A stretch of DNA of 64,000 nt from Lentisphaeria bacterium. Lineage in GTDB: Bacteria; Verrucomicrobiota; Lentisphaeria; Victivallales; UBA1829. Below are positions 47,579 to 57,854 of the stretch, one piece after another. The notes below the pieces were generated by a model. It saw only the letters and a list, made by a program, of their open reading frames with translations. It had not been told where the DNA came from and searched no databases. Location: NCBI GenBank assembly GCA_017456805.1, contig JAFTIQ010000007.1:3570-67569 (forward strand). The letters run 5' to 3'. Positions within the stretch are counted from its first letter, which is position 1; each line of letters begins with the position of its first letter. Position numbers and translations under genes: made by a program.

Positions 47579-47602
47579 CAGTGCTTCAGGAATTCTGTCC
47601 GG

Positions 47603-49534
47603 TCAGATGTTGATAAACAGACAGGAACGCGGAGGCAGCACCTCCTGCAATTTTCCGGATTTTATTCTGACCGGCTCATCGGTCCAGAAATCAACAGCCG
47701 AACGTCCTGTAATTCCGTGAGCACTCAGATCAAATGTCAATTCACCCGGAACATCTTCCCAGTTGATCATCAGAATCCGATGATGATTTCCCACTTTCTG
47801 CAGCCAGTATTTTGGAACCTCCGATTCAAAAAGATCCAGCGGAATGGCAGTCTCTCCCCGCTCTGCCGCTACGGTCCGTCTTGCAAAATCCAAACCGGTT
47901 TCATTCAAACGGCTCATTCTGTCTGAGAAATTGATCTGTCCGGCAGATGCAATCACCAAACTGAGCAGGACTTTGATCTGCTCCGAAGAAACATCGACAA
48001 TCGGTTTCATTCCACCGTGATCTGTTATGGTATCATCCGGCTGAATCACAATCATGAATGGAAGCAGGCGGTACATTTCAGGATCATTTGCGGTATCTGA
48101 ACTTCGGCAAAGCGCAAAATCAGGATCGTTGATCCATAACTTTTTGTTTGCCCAGTAACGGGATGCAATAGAAAGAGCATTGTGTTTGATATTTGACCAT
48201 CTGGCAAGAACATCCCCGCCGATTCTGGCACTGTCAACGAGATCGGCTCCGCCGTTGAACATATAATTGCATCCGAGAATTTCAGCTTTCCCCTGAACTG
48301 TATTGCGGATTCTTCCCACAAGCGAGTTCATCAAATGTCCTTTCGGCACACTTTTATCTGTGAATTGTCTTGCCCTCATGACCGCATTCAGAAAATCCAG
48401 CTTGAAATAACGGAACCCATAACTGAGCAGACGTTCAAATGTCTGATCAAGAAATTGTGCCGATTCTTTCGCCGTGGGATCAAGCACAAAGGCATATCTC
48501 CGCATACATTCCCAGCAAAGTGTCGGATTTCCGTTTACAGCTTTTGCCAGCATTTCCGGATGCTTTTGGGCAATGATCGAATGGGGTTCCGCAATCAGCG
48601 GAGCGACCCATAGCCCGGGTTCGAAGCCCCGCTTTTTGATCTGATCCGCAATATATTTCATCCCATGAGGGAAATGGCTGTTCGCCTCCCATTCGCCATA
48701 AGCATATTCCCAGCCGTCATCAATGATGATTTTCTTTACATGTTTTGAGAGAATCGGATCTGCGGCGATAAAGTCTGCATTTTCCAGAACATCGTCTTCC
48801 GTGATGGTCCAGCGGTAATAATCCCATGAGTTCCAACCGGATGTGACCGGCTCAGAGAAGTTTTTCTTCTCTGATTTGTTTTCATCCGCATACTGTTTCA
48901 GCATCGCAAAGCCCTGTCCGCTTTGCATCTGTAAAGGTTCCAGTTCGATTTCTTCTCCGGAATAAAATCTGACTTCTGCTCCGGCAGAAAAATTGGAAAT
49001 TTCCCCCTTCTGAGCAGTCCCGGCAAAGGAAAGGAGGTGCTTGCATTTTAATGAAGTGGAAAACTGCGTCTGTATCCCGTCTTGGGAGATCGTACAGAGA
49101 AAATATCCCTGAAAATCGTTTTCCTGTTCAGAATCCAGTTTGTATGAGGAACAGCCGCTTCCGGAAAGACCTTGTGTGATCACATGCTCCGCAGAAATTG
49201 ATATTTGATCAAAGTAGAACAGATCGATCTGTTGATCGTTGACTTGAGCCCGGGAGAATTTCAATTTCATCCGAAAGCCCCTGCCATATGACTGAACATG
49301 GAAAAGCAGTTTGCCTGATTCTGTTTCACATTCTGTCAGAAATTCATTCTCCGCAGCTTGCAGTAATTTCCAATTCGTACAGGAAATTTGCTTCTGCTCA
49401 ATTTTCAAAACAGGCGATGCATTTTTCAGATGAAATGTATCTGTTTCAAGATTGTATTTCCCAGATGGAAGTCTGCAGGAGAAATAACAATCTCCATTTT
49501 TTAGTTGAATCACATTTTCCATTCTTTTTTCCAT
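47603..49534 (-). CDS. Clan GH-D (GH36-type) alpha-galactosidase-like hydrolase
   Basis: The protein of about 643 residues has the clan signatures SGWNSWDYY, IIIDDGWEYAYGEW, a nucleophile Asp in RYFKLDFLNA and a second acidic cluster DSARIGGDVLARW. It has no signal peptide, so it acts on imported oligosaccharides. Alpha-galactosidase or alpha-N-acetylgalactosaminidase activity is likely. The start is uncertain: ATGs lie at 49534 and 49522, both with weak ribosome sites. It is the last gene of the DUF4838/pseudopilin/GH92 operon. Confidence 0.85.
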   Translation of the reverse strand: MEKRMENVIQLKNGDCYFSCRLPSGKYNLETDTFHLKNASPVLKIEQKQISCTNWKLLQAAENEFLTECETESGKLLFHVQSYGRGFRMKLKFSRAQVNDQQIDLFYFDQISISAEHVITQGLSGSGCSSYKLDSEQENDFQGYFLCTISQDGIQTQFSTSLKCKHLLSFAGTAQKGEISNFSAGAEVRFYSGEEIELEPLQMQSGQGFAMLKQYADENKSEKKNFSEPVTSGWNSWDYYRWTITEDDVLENADFIAADPILSKHVKKIIIDDGWEYAYGEWEANSHFPHGMKYIADQIKKRGFEPGLWVAPLIAEPHSIIAQKHPEMLAKAVNGNPTLCWECMRRYAFVLDPTAKESAQFLDQTFERLLSYGFRYFKLDFLNAVMRARQFTDKSVPKGHLMNSLVGRIRNTVQGKAEILGCNYMFNGGADLVDSARIGGDVLARWSNIKHNALSIASRYWANKKLWINDPDFALCRSSDTANDPEMYRLLPFMIVIQPDDTITDHGGMKPIVDVSSEQIKVLLSLVIASAGQINFSDRMSRLNETGLDFARRTVAAERGETAIPLDLFESEVPKYWLQKVGNHHRILMINWEDVPGELTFDLSAHGITGRSAVDFWTDEPVRIKSGKLQEVLPPRSCLFINI

Positions 49535-49582
49535 TTTTCTTGCAGCCTGCACGATATTCGTTTGCAGGGCAGGGGGGCTTTT

Positions 49583-51610
49583 TTACAGCCAATCCGGAAT
49601 GGGAGACTTTCCGACCGGATGATCCGTTAATTTGAACTTTAACGTTCCGCCCTGTTCCAGTTCTTTCAATGAGATCCAGGGCTCTTTGAAAGAAACTCCA
49701 TTGAACTCATATTCTGACGGATAGATGGAACTCTTGCTTTCGCGTTCCACTTCAATTTTCAATGTCCCTTGGGACAGCTCGATCTCAGCCCGCTCAACTG
49801 AGGGGGAGCCCAGCAGATAGTAAGCTGTTCCGGTGTAAGGATAAATCCCCAGAACACACCACACATACCAGGAACTCAATCCGCCCGAGTCATTATTGCC
49901 CGGACAACCGCCATCGCCTTCGCAGAACCGGCAGCGTCGAATCAGATCACACACTTCCGCCAATCTGTCGCTGCGGCCTGTCCACAAATAACAATAGGGG
50001 GTTTCCATATCGGATTCATTATTCATTCCTTCAAACCGGTTATCAATGGCGAGCCGTTCCTCCGGTTCTGTTTCCGGTGGACAATCCGCACCGAAAAAGC
50101 GATCCAGCAGAGCATTGAATTTTTCCACTCCGCCAGCCAGAGCGATCCGCTCTTTCATTTGAGTATGCGGACGGAACGAATAATTCCAATGAGTCCCTTC
50201 ATAATAGACGGCATCTTCGATCATAAGACCGGTTTTCGGATCGTAAGCCGTTTTCCAAATTTCACTATCTTTGTACAATTGAGCGGAATATTCTTCATCG
50301 CCACAGCTTTTTGCAGCATCTGCGGCAGCCCGCAGCGCACCTGCCATATCCAAACGATGAGTCGGCGACTTGTCGGAAATATCCGCATGGCTGAATTCCG
50401 CAGACAAGGCTTTTTTGAACCGGGCATAATCTTTGATATACCCGCGATTGAATGCGTCGCAAAGAGTATAAACCACAAGCGAAGTTGCCTGATTATCAAT
50501 GTAATGATAGTCTGTGATCATCATATAGTTGTTCGGGAAAAATCCGAGTTTTTCAATGGTGTTCATCATGGAATCCGCGATTTTTTCGCCCATATCCGGA
50601 CAGACAGCCATCACAAGGGGCAGTTCTGAACGGTAAAGATCCCACATTGTCTGAAAATCGGTAATTTCACTGCCTGCATCAACGGGTTTGATCAGCGAGT
50701 GGTAAAGCGCACTGTAAAAGATCCTGGAATCTGAATCGTTGGAAAAATCAGCTCTGATTCTGCTCAACCGTTTTTCCCATTCAGCTTCAGCGAGAGCCCG
50801 GGCTTCATCGAATCCGAGTTCAACTGCTTCCTGAAGTCGTTTTTCCGCATCTTCAACACTTGTCAGAGAACATGCCAAAACCGTTTCAGCTTCTGTTCCT
50901 TCCAATTGAATTTCGAGCAAATGTTCCTCTTGTTTTTCAGAAACAATTCTGCCTGAGAATGTTACGGCATAAAAGAGTTTCACTCCGTTGCCGGTAACAG
51001 AACCTTTCCAAACACCATTCTGCGATTTTTCCAGAGAGAAATTTTCGATAAATTCCAGTTTGAGCTTCCCGAGAAGATCTTCCCCAAGCCCAAGCTGTTT
51101 GACATCCAGTCGGATTTTGGCATTTTCAGAGCTGAAATGATATCGGTGATACGCCGCAAATTTTCCTGTTGTCAATTCAAAATCAACGCCGTAATCGCGC
51201 ATTGTTCCGGCATAATATCCGGGATGCGCCTGTTCCTTTACCAAAGCGGATTGCTGAGAAAGATCCGCTGCTCCGATCGCCGGAGTTATGAGAAAATAGT
51301 TGTAAAAATATCTGAGGAATCCGGTCCCGCTGGTGTGAAAATGCGTAATTCCTTTTGTATATTTTTTATCATACGCCAGCGGGGCAGGGCCGCAATAGGA
51401 AACCCCGTTATTGCCATAACCGCAGGAATATGCCCCGGAATAAGGGACTGCTGAGATCCATCCGAAGGGATGGAGGGCTCCCGGATGAGTATTTCCGGTT
51501 TGAGCTTTGAGCCAATTCCAGTTTCGAGCCATTCCTTCTGCCGCGGGAGAAGTTGTTGCCGCATTTCCCCAAAATGGATCGGCGAGTTTTAAAACATCAT
51601 TTCTTTTCAT
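49583..51610 (-). CDS. GH92 family alpha-mannosidase-like protein
   Basis: The 675-residue protein has GH92 motifs: QTMWDLYRSELPL, a Gly-Asn-Asn-Asp segment PGNNDSGGLSSWYVWCVLGIYPYTG, and NESDMETPYCYLWTGR. GH92 enzymes are calcium-dependent exo-alpha-mannosidases of N-glycans. It lacks a signal peptide, unlike many GH92 proteins. The paired GH36 gene suggests a glycan with alpha-mannose and alpha-galactose ends. Confidence 0.88.
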   Translation of the reverse strand: MKRNDVLKLADPFWGNAATTSPAAEGMARNWNWLKAQTGNTHPGALHPFGWISAVPYSGAYSCGYGNNGVSYCGPAPLAYDKKYTKGITHFHTSGTGFLRYFYNYFLITPAIGAADLSQQSALVKEQAHPGYYAGTMRDYGVDFELTTGKFAAYHRYHFSSENAKIRLDVKQLGLGEDLLGKLKLEFIENFSLEKSQNGVWKGSVTGNGVKLFYAVTFSGRIVSEKQEEHLLEIQLEGTEAETVLACSLTSVEDAEKRLQEAVELGFDEARALAEAEWEKRLSRIRADFSNDSDSRIFYSALYHSLIKPVDAGSEITDFQTMWDLYRSELPLVMAVCPDMGEKIADSMMNTIEKLGFFPNNYMMITDYHYIDNQATSLVVYTLCDAFNRGYIKDYARFKKALSAEFSHADISDKSPTHRLDMAGALRAAADAAKSCGDEEYSAQLYKDSEIWKTAYDPKTGLMIEDAVYYEGTHWNYSFRPHTQMKERIALAGGVEKFNALLDRFFGADCPPETEPEERLAIDNRFEGMNNESDMETPYCYLWTGRSDRLAEVCDLIRRCRFCEGDGGCPGNNDSGGLSSWYVWCVLGIYPYTGTAYYLLGSPSVERAEIELSQGTLKIEVERESKSSIYPSEYEFNGVSFKEPWISLKELEQGGTLKFKLTDHPVGKSPIPDWL

Positions 51611-51622
51611 ACCAAGTTCCTG

Positions 51623-52423
51623 TTATTCAAAGTATTTCTTAACAGAGTCCGTCGCCCAGACATCGTACTGATTATATCTTCCATCCTGATTGACATATTG
51701 AAAAGAGTTGAGTTCCACATGACCGTCTGCCATAAGCTGATTCTGTCCATTGGAATGTGCTGCATACGTTCCAAGGTCAACTCCGTTTTCCGCAGATGCT
51801 GCCCATCCATCCGCTTCTTTCCATGCCATATTCGTGGAAGTTCTTTCTTTCCATCCGTCCCAGAAAACCATTGCATTAGAAACATTTTTCGTAATTCCAT
51901 TGATTTTCTTAACGACTTTTCCCATTGTCGGCCACCAGGTGTTATCCGTGGAACCAAGCCATGAATTGTAAGTGTAATCTCGAATATATGCGACACCGTC
52001 AGAGACAGCAGAAAGTGTCATATGGAGATTTGCACTGGGACAGGTAGCCACGGGAGAATAGAAAACTTTACTGTTGGAGTTGTAGTTCAAGAACGGACCT
52101 TGAACTTCTCTGTAACCGATACCGAGTCCATCGCCGCGGACTGCAATGATACTTCCGATGCCGTAGCCCTCTTCGATCCCTTTCGGCAGAACATAGTCAT
52201 CATTTTCCAGCGCATACTGAGCCCATCCCAAACCGATTTGTTTCAGATTGGACTGACAATTGCTGGCTCGTGCTTTTTCTCTTGCAGCGTTCAGAGCCGG
52301 CAGCAGCATTCCAGCAAGAATTGCAATGATCGCAATTACCACAAGCAATTCAATAAGAGTGAATTGTTTGATTGAATGATTGCTTTTTGAGTTCCATGCT
52401 GTGTTTTCTTTTTGAGTTTTCAT
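51623..52423 (-). CDS. Type II secretion-type pseudopilin (H-x9-DG)
   Basis: The 266-residue protein has a long basic leader and [20 protein letters not shown] with Glu at +5. The residue before the predicted cleavage is Gln (SIKQ) instead of Gly. The C-terminal [12 protein letters not shown] fits the H-x9-DG element. GAGGAG precedes the ATG. It sits between the DUF4838 and GH92 genes. Confidence 0.92.
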   Translation of the reverse strand: MKTQKENTAWNSKSNHSIKQFTLIELLVVIAIIAILAGMLLPALNAAREKARASNCQSNLKQIGLGWAQYALENDDYVLPKGIEEGYGIGSIIAVRGDGLGIGYREVQGPFLNYNSNSKVFYSPVATCPSANLHMTLSAVSDGVAYIRDYTYNSWLGSTDNTWWPTMGKVVKKINGITKNVSNAMVFWDGWKERTSTNMAWKEADGWAASAENGVDLGTYAAHSNGQNQLMADGHVELNSFQYVNQDGRYNQYDVWATDSVKKYFE

Positions 52424-52443
52424 TTTATATTCTCCTCTCAGGG

Positions 52444-54744
52444 TTATTTCTGTTTGACAAAGATGACGCGGTCAACATAAGCCGCATTTTCCTTTTTAGA
52501 ACCTTTTACATAAGCGGGTCCGGTCAATTTGACTGATACATAAACATCATAGACAGAACCGACTTCGGATGGATGCCAAAGGTTGGAGATCAAACGTGTC
52601 AGTCCCATTCGCCAGGTGGCATGTCCCCACATTTGATAAGCGGGAGTAGTTTCCGGCATGGTATATTTCCCGATTTTGATCAGATGATATTTTTCATCCT
52701 GCGCGACTTCTTCCGGGGAAAGAACTTTTCTCATGATGATTTTTTTCTGATTCTGATCATACAGCCCGAATTCCATTGGAACTTTATCATGGTTTTTATT
52801 GTGTCCGGGAAGATTCCCCTGAAAAAGTGCGCGTCCGAGAACCGCATCCGTATCTTTGACAGAATCCATCGGAGCATGGATCGCGGCAAAGAACTGTATA
52901 AATTCTTTTCCGGAGAATTCTTCCGGTACAGCAATATCGTATCTGAGACTGTTGATGGCATCAAGTGTTGTCTGAAGTTTTTCAAGACCGACTTTGTTGT
53001 AATGCTTGCTGAATGGACGGGGCTGGTAACGTTCCCACGCGATCTTTACATTCTTTTCCAATCTGTCGCAAATCATTTTGCGCGATTGATAAAGTTTTGA
53101 ACCGCAGCGGTCCCAGAGGTTGAGCAAAGCAAAATCCACGGGGATCCGTTCGATTGCGATCCGTTTCAGAATCGTTTCATTCCCGGCGGCAAGACGTTCT
53201 GCCTCAGAAAGATTTTTTTCAATTTGCCGGAAAAAGTCCGGTGTAATAAAACTGCGTGCGTAGATTGGATATTTGCAGATTCGCTCCGGATAAGAATCCA
53301 GTGTTTTTTTCAGAAAATCTGCATAAGCTGTCATCGCCGGAGCAGCGGGACCGTACTGATGAGCAAAAAATTCCCGGATCAGCTTTTTATCATCAAGTGA
53401 TGGATCATCCATCATTTTGGCTGTGAGGTAGATATGAAGATCATGAAATGCCCGCGGACAATAATAACCTCTGCAGTATTCAGATTCCACAAAGATTCGT
53501 TCTGCTCCGATTTTCTGATAAAAACGGATATCCTCCGCAATATTCCAAAAGCGAGCCTGCGGCCAGGGGAAGGCTTCTGTCATGTGATACAATCTGTGAT
53601 ATGCCCAGATCGCTTTTCTTTTTGCAATATTGTTCCAGGATTCGTAGATTTTCCGCTGCATGTGACTTAGCGGGTGGGAAATTGGACGGAGTAGATCATA
53701 CCAGTGATTCGTTCTTCCGATCAAAGCAAACTGGATGATCACATTTTCTCTCGGAACGATTCCTTTGGGAGGCTTTTCTGTTTTTACATAGGCGAATGTT
53801 TCAAACAGGACATCCGGATATGCCGATGCAATATCATTGACAAAATCAAGCAATGCTCCGGAAAGAGCTCCATATTTCTGTTCCAGTTTTTTACAGCCGG
53901 AACATTCACAAAATTGGGAATTGTCATTCTGAGAAAGATTGATCACCTGCGCCATACTTTTTTCAGAAATGCCTAATTTTCGCGCTAAAGCCCGCCGTTC
54001 TTCGATTTTACGTCCGACTTCTTTTTTCACAAGTTCACGGAATTCTCTGTTGGAAAAACAAATCTGTCCTGGTCCCATGCCGCTGGTCGCACGGATCCGG
54101 TTCCCGGCGGAATCAATGGGAAGCATATCCTTCCGGTTTTCCGGAACCAGTTTTGTGTAATGCCAGAACGTATGGCAACCGTCAATGATCGGTGAGGTGT
54201 GAAGATCATCCGGAAAATTGTGGTCTGCAGACGTAACACATTTCAGAAAAGAATGAAAAAAATCATTGTCTTTTCCATATTCCACATCGCTGTATATCCT
54301 TCTCTGAATGGAGAACGCCGGTTTTCTGCGGAACTCTTTTCCATCCGGAACAGAAATCTTTTTTGCCGCCGGGATAACAAAATCATTCTTTGTATAGTAA
54401 CGGACTCCGGCAAATTTTTCCAGAAATTCACAACACCCATAGTAAAGCCCTCTGGGATTTCCCCCGGAAATAATAAGATCGTTCCCCTGTACTTTGATGA
54501 TCCATTCTTCATCATCCAGAGTATTATCAGCAGAAAGAATAATATTTTTATCAGTGCTGCCGGAGATTAATTTCCTGCCGAAGATTTTTTCCAAATGCGT
54601 ACTCAAAACCTGAACGGCATCATGATCGACTTTCCCGCGCAGACCTTTTGTTTGAATGGAATAGTCTGCAGTAATATCAAGCGCAGAAAGTGTCGAAACA
54701 CACCCCAGTATTACTGTTGTAAGAAATAGTGTTGCTCTTTTCAT
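52444..54744 (-). CDS. Secreted DUF4838 protein
   Basis: The start [14 protein letters not shown] is preceded by AAGGAGG; the frame continues upstream without a site. The 766-residue protein has a signal peptide, an alpha-glucuronidase-like N-terminal domain ([40 protein letters not shown]) and a DUF4838 domain with [22 protein letters not shown]. It is shorter than the copy at 12236, without the duplicated C-terminal module. It heads the operon divergent from the AraC gene. Confidence 0.86.
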   Translation of the reverse strand: MKRATLFLTTVILGCVSTLSALDITADYSIQTKGLRGKVDHDAVQVLSTHLEKIFGRKLISGSTDKNIILSADNTLDDEEWIIKVQGNDLIISGGNPRGLYYGCCEFLEKFAGVRYYTKNDFVIPAAKKISVPDGKEFRRKPAFSIQRRIYSDVEYGKDNDFFHSFLKCVTSADHNFPDDLHTSPIIDGCHTFWHYTKLVPENRKDMLPIDSAGNRIRATSGMGPGQICFSNREFRELVKKEVGRKIEERRALARKLGISEKSMAQVINLSQNDNSQFCECSGCKKLEQKYGALSGALLDFVNDIASAYPDVLFETFAYVKTEKPPKGIVPRENVIIQFALIGRTNHWYDLLRPISHPLSHMQRKIYESWNNIAKRKAIWAYHRLYHMTEAFPWPQARFWNIAEDIRFYQKIGAERIFVESEYCRGYYCPRAFHDLHIYLTAKMMDDPSLDDKKLIREFFAHQYGPAAPAMTAYADFLKKTLDSYPERICKYPIYARSFITPDFFRQIEKNLSEAERLAAGNETILKRIAIERIPVDFALLNLWDRCGSKLYQSRKMICDRLEKNVKIAWERYQPRPFSKHYNKVGLEKLQTTLDAINSLRYDIAVPEEFSGKEFIQFFAAIHAPMDSVKDTDAVLGRALFQGNLPGHNKNHDKVPMEFGLYDQNQKKIIMRKVLSPEEVAQDEKYHLIKIGKYTMPETTPAYQMWGHATWRMGLTRLISNLWHPSEVGSVYDVYVSVKLTGPAYVKGSKKENAAYVDRVIFVKQK

Positions 54745-54820
54745 TTTATTTATCCTCCTTCTTATAAAATTATTTTTTTCTATCTTTACATATATATCTA
54801 TATTTTTTCTTTGCAATGGA

Positions 54821-54848
54821 TTGAAAAACAAAAAATGTATGTTATATT
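54821..54848 (+). promoter_or_regulatory. AraC gene promoter
   Basis: TTGAAA (54821-54826) and TATATT (54843-54848), 16 bases apart, lie 26 bases before the AraC start in the AT-rich gap to the DUF4838 gene. Confidence 0.45.
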
Positions 54849-54874
54849 ATCAAAAATGTTAGGAAATAGATGAT

Positions 54875-55780
54875 ATGAAAAACAATATAAAAAGATTTAA
54901 AAAATATGTAAATTCTTCAAGCCAGGATAATCCAAATTCAACTCTGGACGGCTATAATTACAAAGAATACCCGAATCATGATTTTTGCTATATTTCTAAT
55001 AATGAAAATGTTTTTCCAATTTTTGTAAATTTCTTCGGATATGATACATGGCATAAAGAATGTTTGCGGAGACGAACATTTTCTGATACTTTTTCGGTTG
55101 AATATGTCCAAAAAGGTGTTTTTCTATTTCAACAGAATAACATCAAAATGAGAGTGAATCCCGGAGAAATCTTTTTTGTTCATCTGGATCAGACAAATTC
55201 AATGCAATGCGAAACTCTTTATGCGACAAAAAAGGTTGTGAACATGAAAGGTCCGCTATTGCGGGTGCTTCTGGAAACGCTTGGATTGGATCGTATCAAC
55301 ATGATTGTCCCGAAAAATCGTGCCCGCATTGATGAAATCTTTGACAAACTTTTTACTCTTTGTGAAAAAACGCCAATTATCAGCCAGCAGGAAATCAGTA
55401 TTCTTTGTTATACTCTTCTTGTTGAACTTGCAGATCAGGCTTCTGTTCAACAGTATCCGGAGGAATTGCTGCGAGCCTTGGAATACATCCAGAGTCGCGT
55501 GAAAGAGAGTCTTTCGTTGGAAGCCCTTGCGCAATATTCTGGAGTCAGCCGAGCCTCATTGCACCGTTATTTCCGGAAATATCTGAATACATCGCCCATA
55601 AACTATTATCTTAATCAAAAGCTTGCACGGGCAAAAATACTGTTGGAAAACCATTTATATTCCATCAAAGAAGTTGCAGTTATGTTAAATTATGCTTCTC
55701 CTCAATACTTTGCATCAGAATTCAAGAAGCGATATGGTTTTTCTCCCAAGAACTGCAAACGCGGCGGTGCGCAATATTAG
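54875..55780 (+). CDS. AraC-family transcriptional regulator
   Basis: The 301-residue protein has a cupin-like N-terminal sensor and a C-terminal double helix-turn-helix: SLEALAQYSGVSRASLHRYFRKYLN and SIKEVAVMLNYASPQYFASEFKKRYGFSPKN. It is divergent from the DUF4838/pseudopilin/GH92/GH36 operon, mirroring the AraC gene at 18527. It likely activates that operon in response to a glycan-derived sugar. Confidence 0.9.
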   Translation: MKNNIKRFKKYVNSSSQDNPNSTLDGYNYKEYPNHDFCYISNNENVFPIFVNFFGYDTWHKECLRRRTFSDTFSVEYVQKGVFLFQQNNIKMRVNPGEIFFVHLDQTNSMQCETLYATKKVVNMKGPLLRVLLETLGLDRINMIVPKNRARIDEIFDKLFTLCEKTPIISQQEISILCYTLLVELADQASVQQYPEELLRALEYIQSRVKESLSLEALAQYSGVSRASLHRYFRKYLNTSPINYYLNQKLARAKILLENHLYSIKEVAVMLNYASPQYFASEFKKRYGFSPKNCKRGGAQY

Positions 55781-55785
55781 GGCAG

Positions 55786-55818
55786 GGGGGCTGTCCTGTT
55801 CAAACAGCCCCCGTTTAA
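55786..55818. terminator. Terminator between AraC and galE
   Basis: GGGGGCTGT (55786-55794) pairs with ACAGCCCCC (55804-55812). It lies between convergent genes; the T-rich side is modest. Its left arm overlaps a GGGCAGGG octamer. Confidence 0.6.
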
Positions 55819-55819
55819 T

Positions 55820-56737
55820 TTACTTCGCCAGATTTTTGAAGTATTCAATGGTGGCATCCATACCTTCATTGAAGTCGTACTTGTGAACAAATCCGGTGCT
55901 CTTCAGCTTGTCAATGGCAGCCATGGAGTGCTTGACATCGCCGGGACGTTCAGGCAGATAGACAACTTTGGAGGTGGAATTAACCTTTTCTTTGATCCGT
56001 TTCACCAGATCATTGATGGTGATCTTTCCGCCGTATGCAATATTGTAAACGCCTGTGAAATCGTGAGTTGCCATGAAAACGTTGGCTTCTACAATGTCTT
56101 TGACATAGATAAAATCACGGGTCTGTTCTCCATCGCCGAAGATCGTAATATCTTCACCGGCAACAGCTTTTGCTGTAAAAATCGGAATCGCCGCCGCGTA
56201 CGCGCTCTTGGGATCCTGGCGGGGACCGAACACATTGAAGTAACGCAGACAGGCTGTCTGGAGACGTCCAGTCTGGGTGAACATATTACAATAATATTCG
56301 CCATCAAGCTTGGTGATCGCATAGGGACTCTTCGGTTCCGGGATCATAACTTCCCGCTTCGGCATTTCCGGATTGTCGCCATAGATCGCCGCGCTGGTGC
56401 TGAAGCAGAGCTTTTTCACTTTCGCTTCTGCAGCTTCTTCCAGAACATTGATCATGCCGGTGTTGTTGATTTTGATACATTCGGTAATGTTAAACATGGA
56501 TTCCGGGACGCTGATCATTGCGGCAAGGTGAAAAACATAGTCCACGCCCTGCATTGCTTCTTTGACCGCTGCCCGGTCGCAAATATCGCCTTCGATGAAT
56601 TTGACATCCAGTCCGTCGAGGTTTTTCTTGTAGCCGGAACGGAGGTTATCAAGGACGACAACTTCCGCTTTTCCCTGCCAATATTCTGCGATGTGACTGC
56701 CGATAAATCCGGCTCCGCCTGTGATCAAAACTCTCAT
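55820..56737 (-). CDS. UDP-hexose 4-epimerase (GalE/WbpP-like)
   Basis: The 305-residue short-chain dehydrogenase has the NAD motif GGAGFIGSH at the N-terminus, a catalytic Ser region (STSAAIYG) and YAITK (Tyr-x3-Lys). It would interconvert UDP-Glc/UDP-Gal or UDP-GlcNAc/UDP-GalNAc. Its start overlaps the kinase stop (ATGA), giving a nucleotidyltransferase-kinase-epimerase operon. Confidence 0.88.
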   Translation of the reverse strand: MRVLITGGAGFIGSHIAEYWQGKAEVVVLDNLRSGYKKNLDGLDVKFIEGDICDRAAVKEAMQGVDYVFHLAAMISVPESMFNITECIKINNTGMINVLEEAAEAKVKKLCFSTSAAIYGDNPEMPKREVMIPEPKSPYAITKLDGEYYCNMFTQTGRLQTACLRYFNVFGPRQDPKSAYAAAIPIFTAKAVAGEDITIFGDGEQTRDFIYVKDIVEANVFMATHDFTGVYNIAYGGKITINDLVKRIKEKVNSTSKVVYLPERPGDVKHSMAAIDKLKSTGFVHKYDFNEGMDATIEYFKNLAK

Positions 56738-57843
56738 GCTTTATACTCCTTTGCTGTTTCTTTGACTTTCATTTTCATTGCATCCATTTGTTCTTCAATG
56801 GATTCCACAAGTTTAAACTGGGTGTGACAACGGTCAATATTGTGATTGTTGCGATGTGTTTTGAAGTAAATATCCCCATCCAGATAATCTGTCAGGAAGC
56901 GGATCCCGATTTCCATGGTGATCAGTTTTCCGGCAAAGGGAAGGTATTCCAGTTCCACCTCGTTCAGGAAGCCGTTTCCGCCAGCCAGATAACCGCGGAG
57001 CAGGGCTTCAAACATGTTGAAACGCATAGTAACTTTGCTGAGATCCGGTTCATCTTCCAGGGCAGGGGAGGTGCCGGTCCGGATCATGTCGCCGAAGTCA
57101 TAATGGGCAAGTCCTGGCATAACGGTGTCAAGGTCGATCACGCAAATGCCTTCTCCGGAGAAATCATCGATCAGAACGTTGTTGAGCTTCGTATCGTTGT
57201 GAGTGATCCGTTCCGGAATAAGTCCCTGATTATGAAGATCAAGCAAAATTCCGCAATCATCACGGCGGGCCATAACGAAGTCGATTTCTTTCTGGACATT
57301 CTTCACCCGGTCGAATTTATCAAGTTTGATGCTTTCTTCCAGATTTGCGAGGCGTTTCGGGGTATTGTGGAAATCCGGAATCGTCTCATTGAGTCGTCCG
57401 CCGGCAATATCAACCAGTTCGCCCTGGAATTTACCGAAAGCTCTGGCAGCTTCAAACGCCTGTTTTTCCGTTTCCAGAACGTCATAGGTACGGCAGTTTT
57501 CCACAAAAACATAACAGCGCCAGAAATTTCCATCCGGATCCTGATAGCAGTTTTTCCCATCGATAGAGCGGATTACGCGCAGAGTTTTTCTGCTTCCGCC
57601 GGCTTTCCCAAGGTTCTTTTTGGAAAGATGCGCAGTCACACGCTCTACATTGTCCATAAGGGCAGGGGGATTCTTGAAAACATTGTGGTTGATCCGCTGA
57701 ACCGTGTAATGAACTACCGTTCCGCCCTGATCGAATGCCACCTGATAGGTATCGTTGATGTGCCCTGTTCCAAAGGGAACTCCGATGATGAAATCCCCGT
57801 ACAATGGGAAATGAGAACAGATTTCTCTCAAATTATGTTTCAT
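56734..57843 (-). CDS. NahK-like N-acetylhexosamine 1-kinase (APH fold), copy 2
   Basis: The 369-residue kinase has GTGHINDTYQV, the catalytic loop THNDTKLNNVLIDD, CVIDLDTVMPGLAHYDFGD, TSPALEDEPDLSKV and MEIGIRFLTDYLDGDIYF, a pattern I recall in Bifidobacterium NahK. NahK phosphorylates GlcNAc or GalNAc at C1. Flanking epimerase and nucleotidyltransferase genes complete a Leloir-like route for N-acetylhexosamines. It is paralogous to the gene at 37549. Confidence 0.85.
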   Translation of the reverse strand: MKHNLREICSHFPLYGDFIIGVPFGTGHINDTYQVAFDQGGTVVHYTVQRINHNVFKNPPALMDNVERVTAHLSKKNLGKAGGSRKTLRVIRSIDGKNCYQDPDGNFWRCYVFVENCRTYDVLETEKQAFEAARAFGKFQGELVDIAGGRLNETIPDFHNTPKRLANLEESIKLDKFDRVKNVQKEIDFVMARRDDCGILLDLHNQGLIPERITHNDTKLNNVLIDDFSGEGICVIDLDTVMPGLAHYDFGDMIRTGTSPALEDEPDLSKVTMRFNMFEALLRGYLAGGNGFLNEVELEYLPFAGKLITMEIGIRFLTDYLDGDIYFKTHRNNHNIDRCHTQFKLVESIEEQMDAMKMKVKETAKEYKA

Positions 57844-57854
57844 GTTTCCTCCTC

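Larger units (their letters stand above)
1219..57667 (+). repeat. 17 dispersed GGGCAGGG octamers, all on the plus strand (KOPS-like)
   Basis: Copies start at 1219, 5751, 11324, 12395, 14720, 19885, 22230, 29685, 35594, 36089, 37851, 45593, 49567, 51382, 55780, 57060 and 57660. No CCCTGCCC was found in this stretch. Related GGGNAGGG words (13163, 23649, 41120) have the same orientation. They lie in genes of both orientations and in gaps, so they do not reflect one codon pattern. The word is the E. coli FtsK-orienting motif. Confidence 0.8.
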
